Origin: Gracilaria domingensis
Taxonomy: Eukaryota; Rhodophyta; Florideophyceae; Gracilariales; Gracilariaceae
NCBI GenBank assembly: GCA_022539475.1
Contig: VCMS01000357.1
Location: forward strand, 1 to 64,000
Reading direction: 5' to 3'
Length of the DNA: 64,000 nucleotides
A program made the translations under genes and the position numbers. Under the pieces are notes generated by a model. That model did not search any database, was not told the origin of the DNA, and saw only the letters and a list, made by a program, of their open reading frames with translations. The number at the start of each line of letters is the position of its first letter. The stretch's first letter is position 1. Shown piece after piece: positions 48,804 through 59,179 of the stretch.

Positions 48804-51287
48804 ACGTCCCGTCAGTAAATCGAAACGGTCAACTTTTGCTTGACTCTGAGGTAAAGAAACATGCACATCTGCGTAACTTCTCACCCTTATGCGTTTGTAT
48901 TCCGTCAGACGACGTCAAACACGACAGTTAGCATGCTCACTGACTTTCTCGTCAATTGAAAGTGAGTCTGCGCTTCTACGTGATCGACAATCACCATGAA
49001 AAACATCGTAGTTTCCGAGAAACACAAAAACGGAATTCATTGTAAATCAACAATTGATCGAGCTCCCCATTCAAATAAATGCCTCTCGCTTGCTCACGAT
49101 CTCCTCACAAGCTCTAGTCAAATATATCCTGCTCACTATGCGTAGCTCGCCATTGTCGCAGCACGAGAAGCGCGAAGCATACGAGCCATTCGCCTTCCTC
49201 TCCTGTTAGCCTTTAACCTCACAAAGAGAACACGTCTCCGTGTCCCTAGTGCAACCAAGTGCTGCAGCTCAGAAGCAGTCTCTTCTTCTGTCACTCCCCT
49301 CAACTGCTGCGTAAGCCAGCGTCTGATACTGCGGCGAAAATCTCTTCTCTCATATCGTCGCTTGCGCAGAATTGCTCGTTTAGGAGCCAGCTTAACCAAA
49401 TCACGAAATTCCGCCGGTGTTTCCGTGTCTGGGTCACGACGCAATTTCATTTTCGTCTTTCCAGAACCCTTTATCTTCTTTTGCTTCTTCGCGACCGCCT
49501 TGGCTTTTTTCGCCGCTGTCTTAGCGGCCGCTCGAGAATCGCGCCTTTTGAAAGCCTCAATGATCGCATTGTCTGTTAAGTGGGACCCTTTTCTGATGCT
49601 GATCTTGATGGTACCTTGCTCTTCATTAACTGCCTCGGCTAATAGTGATCGCGACTTCGAATTGAAGGATGTCATGAGTTCATCGAGTGAAACTTGTACC
49701 GGAACGATCTGGTCATTGTGAAACGTCAACGTACGAAGCGGGTCTATGCTAGCCTTTCCAGTATTTGGGCACCAGGCGCCGGTCTTCTTGAAGCCGGAAA
49801 TGATATTCTTTCTCGTAAATGCTTGTTCATATGCATTAGAGATGCAATCGGACACATCGAACACATCCAATTTTGCCACCGTACGTGCACGAGAATGCAG
49901 TTCCTTCTGCAGAAAAGACTTAAACGGCAAAAAGACTCCAACATCCAACGGTTGTAGGACATGCGAAGTGTGAGAGGGGAGCCTATCGACGATAAATTTG
50001 CCTTCCTTAAGGGCAAAGAGAGAGTTGTACTGAATGTGGCTTTTATATCCGTCAAATACCAGCAGAAGCTTCCCGTATTTCTTCCGCAGGTCTGCGGTCT
50101 TCTCGATGAATTGCTTGACCCAGTCAAAGAAAACATCTTTGTCCACTCCCGCTGGGTCACGATGGTACACGTACGAGTCCGGTAAGTACTTTTGTACCGT
50201 TTCATATTTTCCATTGACGCGATGAAACCGTGCATTCGTGCCAGGGAATATTACTACAGGTTTAAACTTCTGACCCGCAGCATTGACGACACCCATCACG
50301 GTCACATGGTCCAACGACCCTTTGGTTGCCAGATTTGTTTGTACTAGACGCATGTTACTTGGCGTGATTCCCTTGCGGCGAGAACGACCGGCCACTCGGG
50401 CAAAGCTGACGCCACTCTCGTCTAGATTGAAGACCTGTTCAGCGCTCTTAATATTATAGCGTTGCATCAGGGCATTAAGACGGGAAATGTGCTCAGCAAC
50501 GGTTTCCTGTGTGACGGCAAGAATGCGCTTATCCTCAACTATCTGAACGGCTTTGATTTCAACATCGAAATGTCGTTTGACAAAGTTTGTCACCCATGAT
50601 AGAGATGGCGTTCCGTTCCGCAGTTTTAAGTTTTTCCTTCTATATTGAGGCATCAGTTGAATTAAATGGCCAACGAGTTGAGCGACACTCTCGCGATCGA
50701 GGGGGGTTTTCTTGATTGCGTATTCCTTTATTGCCTCACAAATAAGCTTTTCTTCGTCTCTATCCAATATTTGCTGTCTTCCTCGAGTTGGAAGACTCTC
50801 AAGATGAACATCTTCAGGTCCAGATGGTTGGGCCTCAGGCATGCGTTCAGTCCACCAGGTGAAGGCGCGAAAGAGGCGTGATTTAGAAAGAGAATATCGT
50901 TTGCTGACGTCAGTAAATGATGCCTCGGGATCGTTGTAAACATCCCAGATTGCGTTCTGCAATGTTTCGTTGTCATTCATGACGTGATGACGACAATGAT
51001 AGCTGATCAGAATGACGTACCTTGTGGATGCACACAGCTTGCTTCAAAGGCGAATCGCTTGCGTCGTAGAGCTCAGCAGCACCAGAACGCACTGGCAATT
51101 GTTGTGTTTGTGTTTGTTCTTGGTTTTGCCGCGCAAATGTTTGACGGTGAAGAACATGAACACGCTCTAGAGAAGATAGAGTTCGTTTGTTTCTGTTCTG
51201 AGCTCAGATTTGGCGCGAAATGTGCGCTGAGGGGGTCAATTTGCTATTTCGATTTATTGACATCGTTTCGATATATTGACGGGACGT
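48804..51287 (-). mobile_element. pogo-like Tc1/mariner transposon, complete, TA-flanked
   Basis: A 2484-bp element with 24-bp terminal inverted repeats. Both ends read ACGTCCCGTCA, one variable base, TA, one variable base, then ATCGAAACG, with only two differences. TA dinucleotides flank it at 48802-48803 and 51288-51289, the classical target duplication. Inside is one intact minus-strand transposase gene. All parts needed for transposition appear present. Confidence 0.95.
49136..50980 (-). CDS. pogo-like DDE transposase (614 aa), intact
   Basis: The transposase of the 48804-51287 element. ATG at 50980. The N-terminus has a psq-type helix-turn-helix (NAIWDVYNDPEASFTDVSKR) and a second CENP-B-like DNA-binding part (about 70-145, ending LSWVTNFVKRHFDVEIK). 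The DDE_1 core has Asp187 (FNLDESGV), Asp310 (LLVFDGYKSH) and Asp346 (VLQPLDVGVF) with DD35D spacing. The C-terminus is strongly basic (KTAAKKAKAVAKKQKKIKG, then Arg-rich repeats), probably nuclear targeting and DNA contact. No stops. It shares the core design but little tail sequence with the 44502-46634 protein, so two pogo lineages are present. Confidence 0.93.
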   Translation of the reverse strand: MNDNETLQNAIWDVYNDPEASFTDVSKRYSLSKSRLFRAFTWWTERMPEAQPSGPEDVHLESLPTRGRQQILDRDEEKLICEAIKEYAIKKTPLDRESVAQLVGHLIQLMPQYRRKNLKLRNGTPSLSWVTNFVKRHFDVEIKAVQIVEDKRILAVTQETVAEHISRLNALMQRYNIKSAEQVFNLDESGVSFARVAGRSRRKGITPSNMRLVQTNLATKGSLDHVTVMGVVNAAGQKFKPVVIFPGTNARFHRVNGKYETVQKYLPDSYVYHRDPAGVDKDVFFDWVKQFIEKTADLRKKYGKLLLVFDGYKSHIQYNSLFALKEGKFIVDRLPSHTSHVLQPLDVGVFLPFKSFLQKELHSRARTVAKLDVFDVSDCISNAYEQAFTRKNIISGFKKTGAWCPNTGKASIDPLRTLTFHNDQIVPVQVSLDELMTSFNSKSRSLLAEAVNEEQGTIKISIRKGSHLTDNAIIEAFKRRDSRAAAKTAAKKAKAVAKKQKKIKGSGKTKMKLRRDPDTETPAEFRDLVKLAPKRAILRKRRYERRDFRRSIRRWLTQQLRGVTEEETASELQHLVALGTRRRVLFVRLKANRRGRRMARMLRASRAATMASYA

Positions 51288-51289
51288 TA

Positions 51290-51964
51290 GTTTTAACCCT
51301 TGTGGGACTGCAACATTTTCTGCGTATAGTGACATTGACATATAAATTGCCCAATCAGGTTGCAATCAAAAACCCTGGCGTGTGGTTCAGAGCAAGGCTC
51401 TTGTTATAGCCCTATCATTACAGTAGACCCCCGCGTGCGTACCATATAACCGATGCCCCTGCGGCCGGTACTCCCTTCCTGAATAAACCAACTCTCATAT
51501 GATTCATACCCAATTCTACATGGTAGCATCGATCCAAGCAAACGTTCCTTGTCCTAGTCGCTGGTGTTTATAGGTTTGAGAACCGGACCTATATACAGAT
51601 TTATCTGTATTGCACGCATCCGTTTGCGTACAATTAATCAAAATGAGTTTATATACACAGCCTTTAAGAAGATTCGACCTCAACTTCACGATGTCAGCAA
51701 ATGCTCCGGTCTGAGACAATGTAACTAAAATTAGAAAAAAACAGGTTAGCGACATTCAAATGATTTCCAACTTTCACACCATGACGTTCGTAGGGTCAGG
51801 GTAAAGTGTACAAAATACTAGAGCATGCCAACAAACCGATCAGACGTAAGAAGAAAAACACTTCCGCTTCAGATATGTACTCAAACCATCCTTTTGAGGT
51901 GTCCTCTTCTGACTAAAATGAAACGAGAATACTTATTTTAAAACCAAATTGAGAGTTGCTTCTA
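51290..51964. other. No recognised gene
   Basis: AT-rich sequence between the pogo-like element and the next transposase remnant. No ORF or repeat I can support. Confidence 0.5.
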
Positions 51965-52960
51965 CTAACATGATCTCCTGTTCATTTTTTGTAGCCACGC
52001 CACGGCACGGCGTTCTGACCTACAAAGAATTAGCCCAAGCTGCCAAGAGGGCCACTCTGCGACCCAAACGCGGTGCCTCTCTTCTTCAGCTCTTGCTGGA
52101 GCTTGGTCTGCAGCCCGAGCTGCAACGCGCGTCTTTTTTTCTTTCTTGCGCTGCTCGGCTTTCTTGGAACGCTCTAATGCTTTCCTCACCCGCTCTTTCC
52201 CCCGTTCTGCTCGTCGTTCGGCTGCCATTGCAAACCACGGTTCACGTTCAATTTGCTTTTCGCGCGCCTCTGCTTCTCGCTGCTGCCTGCGCTGCTCTAC
52301 TTTTTGCGCGCGTTAAGCTTGCTGCTCAGCTCTTACTACCGCTTCGTGCTTCCTGCGTTTGCGCTGCTCCTCGCGATCGGCAGCCCTTGCAACACGCTCT
52401 ACCTCTGTCGCTTGAAAAGCTTCGTGCTGCTCCTGTAGCTCGTTGAGGATGGCATCGTTTGTCGGGAGGGCCTCTGCACGTGTATTGAGCGTTCCGTTTT
52501 GCAGCACCTCACTGTCCGCCTCGAGAAGGTTTCTTGTGTTGGTGTAGTCCTCTACCAATTCCAAATATGAGCTGTATGCCTTCTCATGGTCGTTGTGTTC
52601 CCCGATGTTGGTGATATCATCCTGCGTTATAACTCTGTGGTTTGGGCCTTTTGTCAGGGCGTCCCAAATGCCACACGCTGCAAAGTCGTCGACAATGTTT
52701 GTGAATCGTACTGCGTAGTTGTACGCATGGTTCAGTATGTCGCACAAGGTATATATATCGTTGCCGGTCGCCTCTTGTTTTGTAATGTTCTCCCATTAAG
52801 AAGGATACGAAACCTGTTCTTAAACGGGGAGAAAACGGTGTAATCCAACACCTGCGTGCGATGACTAGTATGCGCAGGGAGACCAATTGTGGAGCAAACA
52901 CGATCCGGTAATCCGCGCCCGATGCATCTCATAATGAGCACTGAACCCCTTGGGTGACGT
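51965..52960 (-). pseudogene. C-terminal remnant of a second DDE transposase
   Basis: Minus-strand fragments: LPAHTSHRTQVLDYTVFSPF (52830-52890), the region of the third catalytic Asp in pogo/Tc5-type transposases, then ILNHAYNYAVRFTNIVDDFA (52650-52740), and an Arg/Glu/Ala/Gln-rich helix (EEQRKRRKHEAVVRAEQQA, then AERRAERGKERVRKALERSK) to 51965. At least one frame change (near 52740) and a stop (near 52313) break it. The charged helical tail parallels that of the 44502-46634 transposase. The N-terminal and central parts are missing. Confidence 0.65.
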
Positions 52961-53039
52961 GGCGCACACTATGAATGGCACCCCCATTTTTGGTTAAATT
53001 TCGGAAGATATCTGCAGGAACCTTTATAGGTAGATGTGG

Positions 53040-53886
53040 GAATTAGCTCAAGGATACGAGCGAAGGCTAGACTTCGTAGCCGACGTTTAGAGTAGATACT
53101 CAAGGTGTACCGACCGGGGTTGTGCATAGGAACTCTGACACTGGGTCGTACACGTGTTCGAACCTCGAGAGGTACACACCACAGTTGTAGTTAGTAATAG
53201 CTTAATTCTTGGTAGATTCCTATATAGGCTCGGGCCATCTCGCCCTAGAGCCCACCAAGTAAACTCACCTGAGTCGCGTCCTATCTCCCAGGACCTGGCT
53301 ATAGATCTTGTTGCCTACTTCAGTTCACTACTCCTCGCGGAGGGTAACCACGACTGGTCTCGACAAATCTACCGCTCAGGGTCCTTAAGGAAGCCTAAGC
53401 TTGCAAGTATTGTTGGTTTCTTGTTACTGTTCCGATATCGGCTACTGTCGACCGTCTTGGCTAAGGAGTGGCGTCGCTCTGGACATCACCGCCTGGTTTA
53501 GGTACTGCTTCCGCCCCCGTACGAGTATTCTCTGACGCCACTTTGGTCCGTTCTGTTGGCACCACTGCGTGGTCTTCGCACCGCTATCGGCCCTGTTTCC
53601 GCCGGTTGGCACGGGCCGTAGCTCCGCTCCGTGGTCGGTTTCCGTATACACCGTCCACACGGTTGAGTGTTCGTGATCCCATCGTTCGGGCTCTACCTCG
53701 TTACTCACTTGGGCTCCGCTCCTATCTCTGTTTCACCTATGTAGGTATAGCCAGTCACCGTCTCCGGTCTTACAACGGCTTGCTTCTCGCTTGAGCACGG
53801 ACCGAGGGCCGTGTCACTGAGACTGTTCATATAGGGAGCAGAACTCGGACATCCTGTGGATCATCCCCATTTCGGGGTTTGTCCTA
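53040..53886 (+). repeat. 5' LTR of element 3 (left edge approximate)
   Basis: Inferred from position before the primer site and from TATATAGG (53221) and AAGTAAACTCA (53261), which match the order in the element 1 LTR. The partner LTR is outside the window, so the boundaries cannot be confirmed. Confidence 0.55.
53221..53228 (+). promoter_or_regulatory. LTR TATA box (element 3)
   Basis: TATATAGG, followed at once by an interrupted dyad (GGCTCGGGC...GCCCTAGAGCC) and about 32 bp later by AAGTAAAC, as in element 1. Confidence 0.5.
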
Positions 53887-53890
53887 CTTC

Positions 53891-53908
53891 TGGTCTCCCG
53901 ACCTAGAA
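53891..53908 (+). other. Primer binding site of element 3
   Basis: TGGTCTCCCGACCTAGAA, identical over 18 bases to the site at 4274-4291 in element 1. Confidence 0.7.
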
Positions 53909-54097
53909 AAGTGTAGTCAGGTCGTACTCTAACGAGTTCACAAGCTTGATTGATTGGTTTGCCCCCTCGGGAGATTGCACTCTAGTGAGCTCACTCCCTG
54001 CGTTCACTGGAAACAGTTTCTCGATTTATCCCGTATGTCGGTGGTCTGTTGAACTTTGGGAACCGTTTGTATCGAGTATTGATCGGTAATCTGCAGT

Positions 54098-56209
54098 ATG
54101 CCAATATCAAATCGGACCTCTAGGGCTCGCTCCGTCAACTCGGCTAGCTTCGTTCCTAGGGCTGCTTCGCGCGCACAGGCGCGCGCCCCGGAGGGAAATC
54201 CTGACCGAGAGCTCATTCGATCCCGAGATGCACCCCCATTGGGTGAAGTACCCCAAGAGGCCGTTGCTCCCGTGACTCCCCGGGCCGCAACACCGCCATC
54301 GGTAGTGGAGACACCGTCTTCGGCCCCTCTGGGAGCACAGACCCCGTTGGCTATAAGAAGTCTAAGAGCTCGAATGGACAATGCCGATATTGCCCATAGG
54401 GACCTCAAAGAGGGCGTGGAGGACCTTAGACAGACGTTGGAACCCGCCCAAGTTAGGGACGTCTCAGGAGATATTCGCCTTCTGAGGTTGGGAATGACTT
54501 TCTTCTTAGAAAGTTTTGGGACCCCGCAGGCCTTCGTTGACGACTACCGACAAACGTTTCAAGAATCTCGCATCGAGCGGCAACGATTTTAAGCCAGGTT
54601 GGACAATCTGGAAGCAATTATCCGAATGGATGAAGATTTAGGAGCCGCGGAACGGAACAAATCCGAATCGGAAGCCTCGGTACGTCGTTCCGATAAGCGG
54701 AGTCGCCGGAAGCCTAAGAAGGAGTCGCGCCATTACTCGGATTCATCTGATTCTGACTCCGATAGTAGCTCGGATAGCTCGTCATCCTCGTCATCTTCCG
54801 ATTCCTCGGCTAATGACTATCATAAGAGTTCCCGTTCTACTCGGTCCAAGGCTACTCATTCCACTGTTGGAGCTATTCGCACCCGCAAAAAGGGAAAGAG
54901 CCACCCTGGCCTGAAGGAGATCAAACCAACGAATCCGTTGTATCGGAAATTGCTTTCGTACCGTTGTTACTGGTTACAGAATACTGCGTCGTCAAGAACC
55001 TCTAGAGGCACTGGAAACGTTAGGGACTATATCCGTAGACTCGGCGTCACACTCAACAAGAAGGAGTTTACAGGAGAAGACCTAATCATGGTGCTAGATT
55101 TCCTCGCGAGGTATGTTCAAGAAGCGGATATCCTCGGTATGAGTGAGGGACAGGCGTTTATAACCCTCCCGTATTTCCTAAAAGGATTGGGAGAACATCA
55201 GTTTAATTCCGCACGCGGATCCTCGACAGCCCCTGACGAGGGTGGAGTCACATGTTGGCCCGAAGCAGTTCATTACCTGCTCTGGTCATACGCTACTGGT
55301 CACGCCATTCAAAAGTCTACTACAGCCCTGAGGGAGACGAAGCAACGCCCGGACGAAGACGAAACGGCTTATTCAACCCGCCTGAATAAGGCTTTTCACC
55401 GTTGCGGTAATATATATCCTTCTCAAGAGAAATGTTCAATATTTGTTGATGGATTGAATCCCGCAATAAGCGCACTCGTTGCCCGGTATAGGTAAGAGAA
55501 GAGGCAAGTTTCCTACCTGGAGCTCATACAGTACGCCCAAGCAGAAGGGGATACACTCCGAGCACGGAACCCCTCACACACCAAACCGAGGCGGGTCCTC
55601 TTCGCCGAGAAATCGGATTCTTCGCTGTCCCGTAGCCGTGAGAATCACTCCAGTATTGGACACGATAATGTGAACCTCGTAGGTACTGAACTTGATTCGA
55701 TTGGCACTTCGGACCTTCCCTCGACATCGGCTCCGTCTTTGGATACTGACCCGGCGTTACACGCTCAGGGAAGCCGAGTGCCGGCAGCTCAGATACCCTT
55801 TTCAGGTCGCAACATGAGGTTCAACCGCCCTGGATGGAGGGATACTGCCCCGCAAGGTCGTACGGACTTTAGTTCGCATGACAACCCGACCCCGGTGATC
55901 TGTTACGAGTGCTACAAATTTGGTCATATCTCAACACAGTGCACGTTCCCTCAACGGGAGAGGTCAAAAATTATCGCTCAGTATGAGTCGATCTCGCCAG
56001 AGAATCAGGCTCGTGTTCCGAGAACTTCCTATGAAGTAGCCAAGTTCGCATTGACCCTTTACCAGGGAAGTGGAGGAACCAACATTGGTGTAGTTAATCA
56101 CACACCGGCACAACCTTTGGTGGAACGACGCATATTCGCGACCGGGAATCAACTCGATGCCCAGGACGGGAAACGCCCGCAACAGGCGGTACCTGCTCCG
56201 AAAAACTAA
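54098..56209 (+). pseudogene. gag: Gag of element 3 with two in-frame stops
   Basis: ATG at 54098. One frame runs the full length with stops only at 54590-54592 and 55493-55495. The features match element 1: coiled-coil region, a Ser/Asp-rich stretch (about 54750-54820), the capsid region (LLSYRCYWL, FNSARGSS, STRLNKAFHRCGN) and a CCHC knuckle, CYECYKFGHISTQC. It ends AAA-AAC-TAA with pol continuing in the -1 frame. Confidence 0.9.
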
Positions 56210-56240
56210 TCTTGGGAGTCTCCCCGGTGGGAGGGGCGTC
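56200..56240 (+). promoter_or_regulatory. Candidate -1 frameshift signal (element 3)
   Basis: GAAAAAC at 56200-56206 abuts the gag stop TAA; a 7-nt spacer leads to GGGAGTCTCCC and GGGAG, which can form alternative stems. The heptamer, its position and the spacing are the same as in element 1, although the stop codon and stem sequences differ. Confidence 0.55.
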
Positions 56241-57080
56241 TTCTGAGCCGAATGTGAAGACGCCCGAAGCGCCTTCGCTTCACTCCCCGGGTGTTAGAAT
56301 CCTTACAAGGACGATGGCTGCCACAGACGTGGATTCAAAACATTGTAGTGTTTTGCGTCGCCCGTGGGTACGGTCCCGCAACCTCCGTATCCCGGATCGA
56401 ATCCTTGTCATTGCGAAAAGAAATTACAAGGTGTATGCCGATCTCGGCCTTTCCGCCCAATTTATCGTTCGTCAACTCGCGGTCCTGGACACAGGCGCCG
56501 CCCTCAAATTGATACACCGGAGGCTGATACCGCCCGCACTTCTGGAAACAATTCGTTTTGGTCCAGCATTGGATATAGCCGATGCGAACAATAATCTGAT
56601 TCGAACGGCAGGCTACATAGCGCTCTTGGTGAGATCAGGAACTTGTTCGGTTAAAATCGACTTCGTCGTATGCTACTCAATAGCAGCTCCGATCATTCTC
56701 GGCTGTGACTTTTTTGACCGCTTTGTGGAAGCAATCCGTCCACGGAAACGAGAAGTGGAAACGGCGGATAGCTCCGTGTTGCCGATTCTTCGGAGACCTC
56801 TCAGAGCTGCTACGCAGAAACACGTCCCGTTACCGGTAGCTCAAAAAGCAGCCAAAGATGACATGAAGTCTACAAAGTTACGTGTCCTTAAAACGGTACC
56901 ACTTCCGCCTGAGTCCCAGGTTTGGGTCGATGTTACTACCAAACATTATGGTCTTCACACTGTACAACCGTTGCCGCATCTCTATGAACAGCGCCAAATA
57001 GCTCTGGCCAATGGAGTCGTTATGATTCAACCGAATGAACCTTTCAAGGTAATGATCGCCAACTTTAGCAGTACCACCCA

Positions 57081-57500
57081 CCCTATGAGAAACTTTTGAA
57101 AAAAAGGGAGTTCAATTCGAGGTTGGATGGCACCAATGGATGATACATGGATGCCAAACGGATGGCGCATTGAGTGCGATCAATGTGCGATTGCAGCTTA
57201 ATTTCGCGGTGTCACATTGGAAGACGCCCGCTAAGCACATGGAGCGCACTTGTAGTGCACGCGATACATTTTGCACTCCATCTGCGCGCACATTGTCCGC
57301 ACTTCGCCCCCCACGATCTCAGTTTGCACTCCACGCGCACTCACAATAATGAAATAAACTATTAAAAAAATTAAAATGCCCTGCCAAGGGTGTCACATTG
57401 GAACGCGAATGGCGTACAGGCGGAGTGCAGTCGGAGGCTAAACACCCCCGAAAGATGCACTCCATTTGCATTCACAAAAATGAAAAAATTTCTTGTAGGG
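57081..57500. mobile_element. 420-bp MITE copy 1 (CCCTA termini, 3-bp target duplication)
   Basis: Ends read CCCTATGAGAAACTTTT (left) and, inverted, CCCTACAAGAAATTTTT (right). CCA flanks both sides (57078-57080 and 57501-57503). Removing the element and one CCA rejoins the pol frame exactly as in element 1 (…Asn-Phe-Ser through Gln…Leu-Val). No coding capacity. The transposon superfamily is not settled; 3-bp duplications fit CACTA or Harbinger types, but CCCTA tips are typical of neither. Confidence 0.88.
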
Positions 57501-58761
57501 CCAGTAGTTAGTCAAAAACCAAGTTGTGGGCTCGGTACTACCGCACCCTGCCGCGGTAATCCCTACTAAGATCCACATCGGGACGGTTCTCGGAGTATCT
57601 GACCTTAAGGAGGGTGAGGAGACTGCTGATTCGCATGATTTGCATAAGCTAGCCGCTTCGGAAGTCACCGAGGAATCGGGCTCAGATAATCCGAAACCTT
57701 CAGAGGTCAAGTCTATGCCACCTGGCGGTGAACAGATGGATCCTGTCGAGGAGTTAATGAATCTCAATCCGGAGCATGTGCCTGAATCCCATCGGGAGAA
57801 ACCTCGGGGGATATTGCGCGAGTTTACGCCCATGTGGGATGGAACTCTGGGAACTATCAATATTACGGAACACTGGCTTGATCTACTTCCGAATACTCGG
57901 CCCATTTCTCAGCACCCGTACAGGGCAGGACCGAAGGCTCGGGAAGAAGAGAAATCTCAAGTGGAGAAGATGCTGCGCGCTGGCGTCATCGAACCGGCCC
58001 AGTCTTCGTGGGCATCACCAGTAGTGTTGGTTCCGAAATCGGATGGCTCTTGGAGATTCTGTATCGATTAACGAAAGTTAAATACGGTCACTGTGAAGGA
58101 TGTATATCCGATACTCCGGATGGATGAATATATCGATTCTCTAGGGAGCGCTAATGTATTCACTACCCTCGATGCTAATTGGAGATATTAGCAGGTGCCC
58201 ATCAGGGAAACAGACAAAGGAAAAACAGCATTTTTAGGCCACCAAGGTCTGTACCGTTTCCGGAGAATGCCCTTTGGGTTAACCAATGCTCCCGAAACGT
58301 TCCAACCAGCGGTAAATATCCTCCTCGCAAGGTTCAAATGGACCACATGCTTGGTGTACCTGGACGACATTGTCGTGTTCTCCCAAAATTTGGATGACCA
58401 TCTATCCCACGTGAGGGATGTCATGCGAGTACTGCGTGACGCAGGAGTAACGTTGAAACTCAGGAAGTGTGAGTTCTTCAACGAATCGATTAAATATCTG
58501 GGACACATTATCCGCCCCGAAAAACTGTCAATTGATAAAGTAAGGGTTAAATCCCTGAAGGAGGCGAAGCACCCAACCACTCAGACGGAGTTACGATCCT
58601 TTTTAGGCTTATGTAACGTGTATCGACGATTCGTTCCGAGCTTTGCGGACATAGCGTCACCGCTGAACAAAATCCTAACGAAAGGACAGCCAGTCGACTT
58701 GAAGCCCTTTGAGGAAGCCGAAGCGTCGGCCTTCGCGGCATTGGTTGATGCAGTAACCCTT

Positions 58762-59179
58762 CCCTACAAGAAATTTTTTCATTTTTGTGAGTGCAAATGG
58801 AGTGCATATTTCAGGGTGTTTAGCCTCCAACTGCACTCCGCCTGTACGCCATCCGCGTTCCAATTTGACACCCTTGGCAGGGCATTGTAATTTTTTAATA
58901 GTTTATTTCATTATTATGAGTGCGCGTGGAGTGCAAACTGAGATCGTGGGGGGCGAAGTACGGACAATGTGGGCGCAAATGGAGTGCAACATGTATCGCG
59001 TGCATTCCAAGTGCGCTCCATGTGCTTAGCGGGCGTCCTCCAATGTGACACCGCGAAATTAGGCTGCAATCGCACATTGATCGCACTCAATGCGCCATCT
59101 GTTTGGCATCCATGTATCATCCGTTGGTGCCATCCAACCTCAAATTGCACTCCCCTTTTTCCAAAAATTTCTCATAGGG
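58762..59179. mobile_element. 420-bp MITE copy 2, inverted relative to copy 1
   Basis: The same element in the opposite orientation, 418 bp, from CCCTACAAG to CTCATAGGG. Flanking triplets CTT (58759-58761) and CCT (59180-59182) fit a CCT duplication with one later change; the codons on either side match element 1 when it is removed. The two copies are 1.26 kb apart within the same host element. Confidence 0.88.

Noticed and set aside
57174..57365. Short ORFs in both 420-bp MITE copies (about 60-80 codons)
   Set aside because: They occur in both copies because the DNA is repeated; the translations show no domain and the element is MITE-sized.
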